Assembly (NCBI GenBank): GCA_050018455.1
Contig: JBEKAA010000006.1
Location: forward strand, 1 to 64,000
Source of the DNA: RBG-13-68-16 sp050018455
GTDB taxonomy: Bacteria > Acidobacteriota > Thermoanaerobaculia > Thermoanaerobaculales > Thermoanaerobaculaceae
Length of the DNA stretch: 64,000 nucleotides
Reading direction: 5' to 3'
This document shows, piece after piece, positions 24,556 to 33,181 of the stretch. Positions within the stretch are counted from its first letter, which is position 1. The number at the start of each line of letters is the position of its first letter. The notes under the pieces were generated by a model. That model was not told the DNA's origin. It saw only the letters and a program-made list of their open reading frames with translations, and did no database searches. Made by a program: the position numbers and the translations under genes.

Positions 24556-26029
24556 CGCTGGCTGCCCGATCGTGCGCCGGTTCCTCATGCTCGCCCGCGA
24601 CGGGGCAGCCTCGCCCGCCCTCATCGGCCCGGACGGCGAGGTCCTTGCCACTCGAGCCGACCTGGCGGCCCAGATCGAAGCCGTGCGCACCTCGTACGCC
24701 GAGGTCGTTGCGCCCGGATCCACGGTGCTCCTCTCGTTGCCGAACGGCCCGGAGTTCGTCCGGTCGTTTGCCGCGCTCCGCCTGCTCGGGGCCAGAGTCG
24801 CCCTGGTCGATGCCGCAGCGCCGGCCGACGAGATCGAGCGCTCGGCGGCGGCCGCGGGCGCCGATTGGGTCGTGGTCACGCCCGAGCGTCTGGCCTGCAA
24901 CGAGGTCGTGGCTGCGCACCGCGGCACCGCCGTCGCGGCCCGCCCTGGCGCCGAGCCGATCGCTCTTCCCGAGAACACGGCAATTCTCAAGCTGACGTCC
25001 GGCTCCACCGGGTTGCCGCGCGTCGTGGCCGTCGGCGCGCGGCAGTTGGCGGCAGATTCGGTGCAGATCATGAGAACCATGGCGTTCGGCGCCGGTGACG
25101 TGACGCTCGCCGCCATACCGCTCACGCACTCGTACGGGATCGCAAGCTGCCTGATACCGCTATTCCTGGCGGGCACCCCTCTCGCCTTCCCGACTTGCGC
25201 GCTCCCGGCGGCGCTCGCCCACACTCTGGCCGCGGCCCGCGTGTCCCACTTCCCCGCGGTACCGGCCATGATCAGGACCCTGGCCACCCTCGAGGACCTG
25301 CCGGACCTGCCCCACTTGCGGGTGTGCCTCGCCGCGGGGGCGCCCCTGGCCCCGAGCGATGCGGCTGCGTTTTTCAGCGCTACGGGCCACAAGGTGCACG
25401 TCTTCTACGGATGCTCCGAGTGCGGCGGCATAACCTATGACCGCTCTTCCGAGCCGGTGCACCCGGAAGGCACCGTGGGCACCGCCGTGGTCCGCGTGCG
25501 CGTCGAGATCGTCGGCGAGGATGGCCGCCAGCTGCCGGCCGGCACCGAGGGGAGGGTCCTGGTCCTCTCCCGCGCGGTGGCGCTCGCGGAGCTGCCGCGG
25601 CCTGACGACGGCGGGGTACTGGGACCCGGCCGATTCCTCTCCGGGGACCTGGGTATGCTGGACGAGCGAGGTCGCGTCACCCTCACCGGTCGGGTCGGCG
25701 ACACCCTCAACGTAGCCGGGAAGAAGGTCCACCCCGAGGAGGTCCGCCGGGTGCTGGAGGAGATCCCTGGCGTACGCAGCGCTGTGGTCGCGGGTCTGCC
25801 GGACAGGCACCGCGGCCAGCTCGTCGCCGCGGTCGTGGAGGCCGAACCGGGCGCGCCGCTCACGGTCCACGCGGTGCTGGCCGGGTGCCGGGCACGGCTC
25901 GCCCCGCACAAGGTGCCGCGCCGCGTGGTGATCGTCGACGAGCTGCCGGTCTCGGAGCGCGGGAAGGTGCGCAAAGAGGTCGTGATGCGGCTGCTCGCCG
26001 GCGGAGGACAAGCCGAGAACGCCCGCTAG
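24548..26029 (+). CDS. AMP-forming acyl-CoA synthetase/ligase
   Basis: 493 residues of the ANL superfamily. It has the P-loop LKLTSGSTGLPRVV (A3), FYGCSECGGI (A5), SGDLGMLDERGRVTLTGR (A7-A8) and a C-terminal lysine in PVSERGKVRKE (A10). It should activate a carboxylate to its adenylate and transfer it to CoA or a carrier protein; the acid is unknown. No carrier protein is encoded beside it. It overlaps the cNMP gene and ends 35 bases before cheW. Confidence 0.9.
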   Translation: MPDAGCPIVRRFLMLARDGAASPALIGPDGEVLATRADLAAQIEAVRTSYAEVVAPGSTVLLSLPNGPEFVRSFAALRLLGARVALVDAAAPADEIERSAAAAGADWVVVTPERLACNEVVAAHRGTAVAARPGAEPIALPENTAILKLTSGSTGLPRVVAVGARQLAADSVQIMRTMAFGAGDVTLAAIPLTHSYGIASCLIPLFLAGTPLAFPTCALPAALAHTLAAARVSHFPAVPAMIRTLATLEDLPDLPHLRVCLAAGAPLAPSDAAAFFSATGHKVHVFYGCSECGGITYDRSSEPVHPEGTVGTAVVRVRVEIVGEDGRQLPAGTEGRVLVLSRAVALAELPRPDDGGVLGPGRFLSGDLGMLDERGRVTLTGRVGDTLNVAGKKVHPEEVRRVLEEIPGVRSAVVAGLPDRHRGQLVAAVVEAEPGAPLTVHAVLAGCRARLAPHKVPRRVVIVDELPVSERGKVRKEVVMRLLAGGGQAENAR

Positions 26030-26052
26030 CAAACAGAAGCAAAAGCAAGTGA

Positions 26053-26058
26053 TATTCT
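26053..26058 (+). promoter_or_regulatory. Extended -10 box of the chemosensory operon (leaderless)
   Basis: TGATATTCT gives an extended -10, with six bases to the cheW GTG at 26065 and no ribosome-binding site. It marks the start of the cheW-cheR unit. Confidence 0.6.
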
Positions 26059-26064
26059 CGAAGA

Positions 26065-26502
26065 GTGCCAGCACAACCCGGCCCACCTGTAGGCGTGCTC
26101 CGCGCCCTTCTCGTCGCGGCAGGGGAGCACCTCTGCGCCATTCCCGTCACCCAGGTCCGGCGGGTCGTCCGGGCGCTGCCGGTGCACCCCCTCCCGGGCG
26201 CCGCACCGGAACTGCTCGGGCTGGCGGAGTTCACCGGCGAGCCGATCCCCGTGCTCGACCTCGGGCGGCTGGTCAACGCCCCGCCCGGCGCGCGGCCGAC
26301 CGCCCCGGTCACCGTGATCGCCTGGGCCGGCTCTCCCAACTGCCGCGAGCTCGTCGGTCTGGCGGCCGATGCCGCGCTCGAGATCGTCGAGATCGCACCC
26401 TCCGAGGTCGTCCCGTCGGGCGCGGGCTCGTTGTGCGGGGATGCGACGATCGCGGGCCGGTCCGTCCGAGTCTTGAACCTGGAGACCCTGGGGACGCCGT
26501 GA
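26065..26502 (+). CDS. cheW: CheW-like adaptor
   Basis: 145 residues. The sequence follows the CheW beta-barrel pattern: LLVAAGEHLCAIPVTQVRRVVRAL, LPGAAPELLGLAEFTGEPIPVLDLGRLV and VGLAADAALEIVEI. CheW couples receptor arrays to the CheA kinase. It opens an operon in which genes overlap by a few bases and encode a complete chemosensory pathway. The GTG start follows an extended -10 box. Its TGA stop overlaps the GTG of the next gene. Confidence 0.85.
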   Translation: MPAQPGPPVGVLRALLVAAGEHLCAIPVTQVRRVVRALPVHPLPGAAPELLGLAEFTGEPIPVLDLGRLVNAPPGARPTAPVTVIAWAGSPNCRELVGLAADAALEIVEIAPSEVVPSGAGSLCGDATIAGRSVRVLNLETLGTP

Positions 26503-26822
26503 GCGACCAGGTGCTCCTCGTCCTGGACCGTGCCGGGGGGCGTTGGGGCATGGCGCATGCCGCGGTCCGCTCGCTGACCAAACAGGGCGGCTGTTACGTC
26601 ATCGCGACCGGTCAGGGAACGGTCGCGGCAGACCGCGTCCTCGAGGTCGCGGCGCGCCTTCCCGTCCGGCCGGCGGGCGCGATTGTCGGCCGTTACTGGC
26701 CGGAGGTTTGTCTCGGCATGGCAGTTCATGAGGGTGTGCCGGTCGTCGTTGTCAGCCCCGGCGCGCTCCCGAGCGCGCTGGCCGTTGCCAGGAGGGAGAT
26801 CTCGAATGCCACAAGCGACTGA
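26499..26822 (+). CDS. Small CheW-like protein of the chemosensory operon
   Basis: 107 residues from GTG at 26499, which overlaps the cheW stop as GTGA; the end overlaps the MCP start by 17 bases. The protein begins VSDQVLLVLDRAGGRWGMAH and includes RVLEVAARLPVRP and LGMAVHEGVPVVVVSPGALP, echoing the second half of a CheW fold (xxG-x-PVxVxx-LP). It is too short for a full CheW (about 150 residues). It may be a half-domain adaptor or a decoy. Family assignment is tentative; its position and coupling are clear. Confidence 0.6.
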   Translation: MSDQVLLVLDRAGGRWGMAHAAVRSLTKQGGCYVIATGQGTVAADRVLEVAARLPVRPAGAIVGRYWPEVCLGMAVHEGVPVVVVSPGALPSALAVARREISNATSD

Positions 26823-28437
26823 TGCCCTGCCCAGGAGCCCGCTCACCGGGCTTCTACTGATGGTTGCTTTCAGCCTGCTCGGCTTCGCCGGACTGGCCGT
26901 CGGGATGGCCCACGGCACACCGACATGGCTCTCCTATATCGTCCTGCCGCTCGGGGCCGGCCTGCTCGTGCTGTACGTGGTTTTCGCCTTCCTGCCCCAC
27001 GTGGCGCAGCAGCGTGCGCTGGCCGCGGCGACCTTCGCCGCGCGGGAATTGGAGGAGAAACTCAATCGGACCTCCTCGCACATCCAGGCCGGCGATCTGG
27101 TCGCGACGTTCGCACTGGCCCAGGGACTGCCGCCTCGCCTCGCCGTCTCGTTCGCGAACGCCGCCCGCGCGCTGGGGGCCCTGGTGCAGCAGATCCAGAA
27201 CAGCTCGATCGAGGTGGCGGTCGCCGGGAACACCGTACACGCGACGGCATCGGAGCTGGCCTCGGGGTCGTCCGAACAGGCCGCCGGCGTGGTTGAGATC
27301 ACAGCCACGATGGAGGAACTGGCCCGAACCGCCGCGCAGATCGCCTCCAACGCCGCCGCGCAGGCCGAGCTCGCGCTCCGCTCGGAGCAGAGCGGCGACA
27401 CCGGCGCCGGCGCCGTGGAGGACGCGCTCCACGGCGTCGAGGAGGTGCAGAAGCGGATCAGCGCGATCGCCAACCGGGCGGACGCCCTCGGGGCGCGCTC
27501 CAAAGAGATCTACCGGGTCCTCGACCTGATCACCGAGATCGCCCAGGAGACCCATTTGCTCTCGCTCAACGCGACGATCGAGGCGGTGGCCGCCAGCGAG
27601 CACGGCCGGCGCTTCTCGGTCGTGGCGGACGAGGTGAGGCGCCTGGCGCAGCGCTCCCAGGAGTCCGTGGCGTCCGTGCGGTTGCTGCTCGACGAGTTCG
27701 CCGGATCGATCCGCGCGACGGTGGTCGCGACCGAAGAGAGCGGCAAGGAGGCAGCCCACGTGTTGGAACGCGCCCGGTCCGCCGCGGCGGCCATCGCCGA
27801 CCTGCGCGGCGCGCTCGCCGACACCGCGCGGGCGGCCCGGGAGATCTCGTTCGCCACGCAGCAGCAGCGGACGGCTTCCGACCAGGTCGTGCTGACGCTC
27901 AAGGAGGTGAGCCAGGTCATCCAGCGCATGGCGGACGGGCTCAAGCATTTCTCCGAAACTGCGGAGCGCCTCAATCAGCTCGCGCTGTCGATTCAGCTGC
28001 TGACCCAGTCGTTCCGTCTCGACTCGCCCCGCTCCCTCAAGCACATCGGTGAACACGAGGCCGATGAGATCGCCCTGCGGGCCGGCCATTGGGAGGCGCT
28101 GGGCTCGCAGCTCGAGGAGATGGTGAGGCAGAGCCCGTTCGTGGAGCTCGCCTACGTCGCCGACATGAACGGGAACGTCGTGACGTCGGCCGCCAACCCG
28201 GAGTGGGTGACCGCCGACTCGCAGAGCTCCACCGTCACGGCCGGGATCAACGCCAAGGACAGGCCCTGGTTCCAGGCCGTGTTGCGGGATGGCCGGAGCG
28301 TGATCACACCCCTGTACGAGTCCCTCCTGACCGGGGAGCGCTGCTTCACCGTGGCCTCGCCGGTCCGTCAGGCAGGCGGCGTCGTGATCGCCGTCCTCGG
28401 CCTCGACGTCAACGCTCGTAGCTGGACGAAGATCTGA
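26806..28437 (+). CDS. Methyl-accepting chemotaxis protein with C-terminal Cache-like domain
   Basis: 543 residues. Two hydrophobic helices (about 13-33 and 39-62) form a short hairpin with no periplasmic domain. The coiled-coil signalling region contains the receptor tip EIAQETHLLSLNATIEAVAASE and FSVVADEVRRLAQRSQ. After it, residues about 430-543 form a Cache/PDC-like sensor: AYVADMNGNVVTS, INAKDRPWFQAVLRDGRSVITPLYES and CFTVASPVRQAGGVVIAVLGLDV. Having the sensor after the signalling helix is unusual and implies cytoplasmic sensing, as in Frz-type receptors. The ATG at 26806 follows GGAGG. Confidence 0.9.
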   Translation: MPQATDALPRSPLTGLLLMVAFSLLGFAGLAVGMAHGTPTWLSYIVLPLGAGLLVLYVVFAFLPHVAQQRALAAATFAARELEEKLNRTSSHIQAGDLVATFALAQGLPPRLAVSFANAARALGALVQQIQNSSIEVAVAGNTVHATASELASGSSEQAAGVVEITATMEELARTAAQIASNAAAQAELALRSEQSGDTGAGAVEDALHGVEEVQKRISAIANRADALGARSKEIYRVLDLITEIAQETHLLSLNATIEAVAASEHGRRFSVVADEVRRLAQRSQESVASVRLLLDEFAGSIRATVVATEESGKEAAHVLERARSAAAAIADLRGALADTARAAREISFATQQQRTASDQVVLTLKEVSQVIQRMADGLKHFSETAERLNQLALSIQLLTQSFRLDSPRSLKHIGEHEADEIALRAGHWEALGSQLEEMVRQSPFVELAYVADMNGNVVTSAANPEWVTADSQSSTVTAGINAKDRPWFQAVLRDGRSVITPLYESLLTGERCFTVASPVRQAGGVVIAVLGLDVNARSWTKI

Positions 28438-28439
28438 AA

Positions 28440-28614
28440 GGCAGTCGACAGTTGACAGTCAACAGTCGACAGTCGGCAGCCGTCGGCACCCGAGGCGATT
28501 GGTTGCGAGTGATCCTGGCCGCTGCTGGCACGGAACGCGGACGGCACGCGATGCCCGCGGTCCGGGACGTGTCCTCCTGTCAACTGTCGACTGTGAACTG
28601 TCAACTTCGGGGAG
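28440..28614. repeat. Heptad GACAGTT/AACTGTC inverted-repeat element inside the chemosensory operon
   Basis: Left arm CAGTCGACAGTTGACAGTCAACAGTCGACAGTC, a core of about 90 bases, right arm CTGTCAACTGTCGACTGTGAACTGTCAAC. The arms are strong complements. It separates the MCP from cheA and is the only large gap in this operon. Confidence 0.85.
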
Positions 28615-28623
28615 CCGTGCAGC

Positions 28624-30690
28624 GTGGAACCTGACCTCGCGGACCTGATTCCTCTCTTCGTCGGGGAGGTGCGCGGGCGGCTCGAGCGGCTCGTCGGGTT
28701 CTGCCCAGCCGTCGAGAGCGACCCCGAGGCCGCCGCCGAGGCCCGGCGCGAGCTCCACACCCTGAAAGGTGCCGGCCGCATGCTCCGCCTGGGCGCCTTT
28801 GCGGAGCTTTGCCACGCAGCGGAGGGCCTCCTCCAGGGCTCGCGACCGAATGTCGTCCGTCTCCTGACCAGGGTCACGGATCGGTTGTCCGCGATGGTGG
28901 ACTCGGTGGCGGCCGGCGAGTCGCCGCACCCCGATCCCGACCTGCTGGCCGCCCTCGCCGCGGGCCCGTCGGGACCCCCGGTCGCGTCGGCCGGCGTTGC
29001 CGCGCAACCCGCGCCCCAGCAGGGGACGCATGAGGCACCGGTCGCACTCGCCAGCGACGAGGTTCGCATCGATGCGGCGGCCCTCAACGACCTCGCCGAG
29101 GGCGCCGCTCGCCTCCGGATCCTAGCCCGCGGAGCCGAACGTCACGTCGCACGTCTTCACGACCTCGCCCGTCTCGCGGAAGCCTCGACGCGCGAGCCCC
29201 ACCCGCAACAGACGCTGGCCGCGCTCGGCACAACGCTGCGCCGTGCCGAGGTCGAGGCCGAGGCGTCGCAGAGTCGCCTTCAGCGCGCCGCGGAAACGCA
29301 GCTCGACGCGCTCCTGGCGCTGCAGCTCCAGCCTCTCCATGGGCTCCTTCTTGCGCTGGCACGACACGCGCGCGAGCTGGCACGCTCGCTGGGGCGCGAG
29401 GTGGAAACCGCGGTGCACGGCAGCGAGACACGGCTGGACCGACGGATCACGCAGGAGCTCGAGGAGGCACTGGTCCACATCGTACGCAACGCCGTGGACC
29501 ACGGGATCGAGACGCCCGAGACTCGAGCCTCGCTCGGCAAGAAGCCCGCCGGCATGCTGCGCATCGAGGCCGTCGCCACCGCCAACCGCGTACGCATCAC
29601 GATCGCCGACGACGGAGCAGGGATCGACCCGGGGCGCGTCGTTGAATCCGCCGTTGCCGCAGGTTTGATCGACCCGCCGCGCGCCGCAGCCTTGAGCCGG
29701 GACGAGGCGCTGCGCCTGCTCTTCCTGCCGGGCTTCTCGACTCGGCGGGAGGTTACCGAGGTTTCCGGCCGGGGGATCGGCCTCGACGCCGTGGCCTCGA
29801 TCGTGGCCCGCGCCGGCGGTTTCGCGACGATCGAGTCACACCCCGGCCGCGGCACGTCGGTCGTCGTCGAGGTGCCGGTCGCACGCCGCGGCGAGGAGGT
29901 CACCGTGGTGCGCGCCGGAGCGATGCGTCTCGCGCTCCCCTCCTCGGTCGTCCAGCGCGTGGACCGCCTCCGGGCGGCCGACATCGTCGAGCGCGACGGA
30001 CGCGCGCTGGCCAGGGTGGACGGCCGCCTCGTGCCCTTCGTCTTTCTCGCCCGGGCGCTCGGCGAAGAGCCCCCCGCCGTCCAGCTTCTGCTGCGGGGCG
30101 CCCATGCCGGGCGGCCGGTCGCGGTGGCCGTCGACGCGGTGGAAGGGTCGGAAGAGGTTCTGCTGCACCCACTTGGCCCGACACTCTCCGGCAACCCGTT
30201 CCTCGACAGTGTCGCGCTCCTAGCCTCAGGGCAGCCGATCGGCGTCCTCTCGCCGGATGCGCTCGCAAGCCATGCCGACGCTCCGGAAACGGTCACGCCG
30301 GCGAAGCGAGCGCGCCCCACCAGACTCCGGGTTCTCCTCGTGGACGACTCGCTGGTCACGCGCGAGATGGAGCGCCGCCTCCTCGAAGACGCAGGTTTCG
30401 ACGTCGGCGTCGCTGCGGACGGACATGACGCGCTGGCGCAGCTCTCGCAAGAGCGATTTGACTGTCTGGTCACCGACGTCGAGATGCCCGGAATGGACGG
30501 CTACGAGCTGACCAGGCACGTCCGCGCCATCCCCGCCCTCGCGCACCTTCCCATCGTGGTCGTCACGACCCACGACCGGCCCGACGAGCGGCTCAAGGGG
30601 CTGGAAGCCGGCGCCGACGCGTACCTCGCGAAGCAGGGCCTGGACGCGAGGGAGCTGGCGGCCCTCGTCAGGCGGTTGGGAGGATCGTGA
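28624..30690 (+). CDS. cheA: Hybrid chemotaxis histidine kinase CheA with receiver domain (FrzE-like)
   Basis: 688 residues. The HPt domain carries phospho-acceptor His45 in RRELHTLKGAGRM. Dimerisation and ATPase domains follow with IVRNAVDHGIETPETR, ADDGAGIDPGRV, GFSTRREVTEVSGRGIGLDAV and GRGTSVVVEVPV. A CheW-like P5 domain (about 425-550) precedes a C-terminal receiver with Asp618 in CLVTDVEMPGMDG. This is the FrzE layout from gliding bacteria. The start is GTG at 28624 with GGGGAG upstream. No separate CheY is encoded nearby, so the receiver may act as phosphate sink or output. Confidence 0.93.
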   Translation: MEPDLADLIPLFVGEVRGRLERLVGFCPAVESDPEAAAEARRELHTLKGAGRMLRLGAFAELCHAAEGLLQGSRPNVVRLLTRVTDRLSAMVDSVAAGESPHPDPDLLAALAAGPSGPPVASAGVAAQPAPQQGTHEAPVALASDEVRIDAAALNDLAEGAARLRILARGAERHVARLHDLARLAEASTREPHPQQTLAALGTTLRRAEVEAEASQSRLQRAAETQLDALLALQLQPLHGLLLALARHARELARSLGREVETAVHGSETRLDRRITQELEEALVHIVRNAVDHGIETPETRASLGKKPAGMLRIEAVATANRVRITIADDGAGIDPGRVVESAVAAGLIDPPRAAALSRDEALRLLFLPGFSTRREVTEVSGRGIGLDAVASIVARAGGFATIESHPGRGTSVVVEVPVARRGEEVTVVRAGAMRLALPSSVVQRVDRLRAADIVERDGRALARVDGRLVPFVFLARALGEEPPAVQLLLRGAHAGRPVAVAVDAVEGSEEVLLHPLGPTLSGNPFLDSVALLASGQPIGVLSPDALASHADAPETVTPAKRARPTRLRVLLVDDSLVTREMERRLLEDAGFDVGVAADGHDALAQLSQERFDCLVTDVEMPGMDGYELTRHVRAIPALAHLPIVVVTTHDRPDERLKGLEAGADAYLAKQGLDARELAALVRRLGGS

Positions 30691-31760
30691 CGCAGGAGCT
30701 CCCAGGCATCGGCGTGCTCGTCGTCGACGACTCGCCGACCGTACGGGCGGTGCTGCGGCGCCTGATCGCCGGAGTGCCCGATCTCAGGGTCGTCGGTGAA
30801 GCCGAAAACGGCGAGCAGGCGGTGCAACAGACGGTCCGGCTCGCCCCCGACGTGATCCTCATGGACATCGAGATGCCGGTGATGGACGGCTTCCAGGCGA
30901 CGGAGAGGATCATGGCGGTGCGGCCGACGCCGATCCTCGTGATTACGTCGCGCACCAACCGCACCCACGTCAAGACCTCCTTCGAGGCACTCCGCCGCGG
31001 CGCCGTCGAGGTGCTGGCGAAGCCGGAGGACCCAGCAGGGTGGGACCTTCTTGCCCACACGCTCCCGCTTGCCGTTCGCGCCGCGGCCCAAGCGAGGACC
31101 GGCCACGCGCCTCATCCCCGGCCGCTCACCACCGTGCCGAATGGTGTGGCGGGCGCTTCCACCTCCGCAATCCTTCACCCGGGGCGGGTGCGGTACATCG
31201 CGGTTGGCGCCTCAACGGGCGGGCCGTGGGCGGTCCACGCCTTGCTCTCGGCGCTGCCGTCCTCGCCTCCCGCGACCGTGCTCGTGGTCCAGCACATCGC
31301 GCCGGGGTTCGAGGAGAGCTTTGCCGAGTGGCTGGCCGGTGATCTCCGGAGGGACGTCAGGCTCGCCCGCGACGGCGAAGCTGCGGCGCCCGGCACCGTA
31401 CGGATCGCGCCCTCGGGGGCCCACCTCCTTCTCGAACGCGGGGGGGTGCTGCGGCTCGACGCCGCGCGCTCGACCCGCAGCCTGCACCGCCCATCCGCAG
31501 ACGAGCTGTTCCTGTCGTGCGCGGAATCCTACCCGGCTGTCTCGGCAGGAGTCTTGCTGACCGGAATGGGCTCGGACGGGGCCGAAGGCCTTGGGGCGTT
31601 GCGCCGCGCCGGAGGGCTGACGATCGTGCAGGACGAGCCGTCCTCGGTCATCTTCGGCATGCCGAGAGCCGCGCTCGAGGCGGGCGCGGCCATCATCGCC
31701 CTCCCGCCGGGGGAGATCGGCGCGCTGCTCGCCCGCACCTGGGAACGGAGCGTCTCGTGA
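30687..31760 (+). CDS. cheB: Chemotaxis methylesterase/deamidase CheB
   Basis: 357 residues. The receiver domain has phospho-Asp60 in VILMDIEMPVMDG. The methylesterase domain has catalytic Ser176 in VGASTGG, His in VVQHIAPGF and Asp in MGSDGAEG. It removes methyl groups from receptor glutamates, opposing the CheR encoded two genes downstream. The GTG start overlaps the cheA stop as GTGA, and its own stop overlaps the next GTG the same way. Confidence 0.95.
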   Translation: MTQELPGIGVLVVDDSPTVRAVLRRLIAGVPDLRVVGEAENGEQAVQQTVRLAPDVILMDIEMPVMDGFQATERIMAVRPTPILVITSRTNRTHVKTSFEALRRGAVEVLAKPEDPAGWDLLAHTLPLAVRAAAQARTGHAPHPRPLTTVPNGVAGASTSAILHPGRVRYIAVGASTGGPWAVHALLSALPSSPPATVLVVQHIAPGFEESFAEWLAGDLRRDVRLARDGEAAAPGTVRIAPSGAHLLLERGGVLRLDAARSTRSLHRPSADELFLSCAESYPAVSAGVLLTGMGSDGAEGLGALRRAGGLTIVQDEPSSVIFGMPRAALEAGAAIIALPPGEIGALLARTWERSVS

Positions 31761-33181
31761 GCCCGCACCGAATTCTGGTCGTGGACGACAGCGACACCGC
31801 GCGGACCGTGCTCGCCCGGACCCTCGAGCGCGCCGGCTTCGCGGTGACCGCGGCGCGTAATGGAGCGGAGGGCGCGGCGTCGGCTTTGCGCGAACCCCCT
31901 TCGGTCGTCGTGACGGACCTCGACATGCCGGTCATGGACGGGCACCAGCTCCTGCGGTTCTTGAAGAGCGAGGCGGCAACGGCCTCCACTCCCGTCGTCA
32001 TCCTGACGAGCCACGGCGAGGCGCTGGCGCGGTTCTGGGGCTCCAAAATTGGCGCCGATGCGTACCTCACGAAGGACTGCGAACCGGGAGATCTCGTCGC
32101 CACGGTGGCACGTCTCGCCTCGCTGACGCCCGCACCCGCGCCCACCGAGGCCTCCCTGCCGCTGGGCGCGCTCGACGTGCTGACGAGGGTCGTCAGACAG
32201 CTCGACACCACCCTTCTGCACGCCACCCTGGTCAACTCCCTGCTGGAGAGAGGGCTCCGGGCGAACGACCTCGAAGCGGCAAGCCGCGTCACGTTTGAAG
32301 TCGTCCGGGACGTCGCCGACGTGCATCTGATGGCGGTAGGCGTCACGGAGCACGATTCCGCCACGCTTCAGGTGCTGCTCGCGCATCCGGTCTCGCTGCA
32401 ATCGAGCCGGCGCTTCAACGACGCCGTCCTCGCGGCGATGAGCCTCCCGCCCGACGTCGCCCTCGACGTCCGCGTCACGGGCACCCCGGAGGGCAGCGAC
32501 GACGTCGACCCTGCGAACCTTGTCTCCTTCCCGCTGCCGCTGCGTGACGCCGCGGGGGTTCTGGCCATGCTGCCCAGCGAGCCGCAGCAGTTCGAGGTGA
32601 CCTCCCGCCACCTCATCCAGGAGATCGCCCCCCATATCGCGCTCGTGCTGGACAACGCCAGGCTCGGGCAGCGATTGCAGGAGCTGTCCTCCCACGACGG
32701 CCTCACCCGTCTGCTCAATTACCGGGCCATCCACGAGCGACTGGGCCACGAGATCGAGCGCGCCACCCGCTATGGCCGCCCTCTGACCGTGATCATCTGC
32801 GACCTCGACTACTTCAAACGCGTCAACGACACCTACGGCCACAAGGCCGGCGATACGGTTCTTCGCTCCGTCGCCGGAGCGATGACACGCGCGCTGCGCG
32901 GCTCCGACGCGCTCGGGCGCTACGGCGGCGAGGAGTTCATAGCGGTGCTGCCCGAGATCGACCTCGAGGCAGGCAGGCAGGTTGCGGAGCGGCTGCGGCG
33001 CACCGTTGCCGAGCATCCCATCACTCTGGCGTCCGGAACGCAGGTCCCGATCACCGCGTCGTTCGGCGTCGCGTCCGGCGCCGAATTCGCCGCCGAGGCC
33101 ACCGCCGACGCGATCGTCGGACTCGCAGACTCGCGCCTGTACGAGGCCAAGGCGGCCGGCCGCAACTGCGTGCGGCCGTGA
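31757..33181 (+). CDS. Response regulator with GGDEF output (diguanylate cyclase)
   Basis: 474 residues. The receiver (1-125) has phospho-Asp54 in VVVTDLDMPVMDG. A GAF-like segment spans about 140-310. The GGDEF domain carries the active-site loop YGGEEF (residues 389-394) and a product-inhibition I-site RGSD (381-384), five residues before it. Both the catalytic and feedback motifs look intact, so it should make cyclic-di-GMP when phosphorylated, likely by the CheA of the same operon (inference). It replaces CheY as the probable output. Confidence 0.93.
   Translation: MSPHRILVVDDSDTARTVLARTLERAGFAVTAARNGAEGAASALREPPSVVVTDLDMPVMDGHQLLRFLKSEAATASTPVVILTSHGEALARFWGSKIGADAYLTKDCEPGDLVATVARLASLTPAPAPTEASLPLGALDVLTRVVRQLDTTLLHATLVNSLLERGLRANDLEAASRVTFEVVRDVADVHLMAVGVTEHDSATLQVLLAHPVSLQSSRRFNDAVLAAMSLPPDVALDVRVTGTPEGSDDVDPANLVSFPLPLRDAAGVLAMLPSEPQQFEVTSRHLIQEIAPHIALVLDNARLGQRLQELSSHDGLTRLLNYRAIHERLGHEIERATRYGRPLTVIICDLDYFKRVNDTYGHKAGDTVLRSVAGAMTRALRGSDALGRYGGEEFIAVLPEIDLEAGRQVAERLRRTVAEHPITLASGTQVPITASFGVASGAEFAAEATADAIVGLADSRLYEAKAAGRNCVRP

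Noticed and set aside
22342..25392. 1,000-codon open frame on the minus strand
   Set aside because: Covers the amidohydrolase, cNMP and AMP-ligase genes on the other strand; typical high-GC shadow with Arg/Ser/Ala-rich composition.
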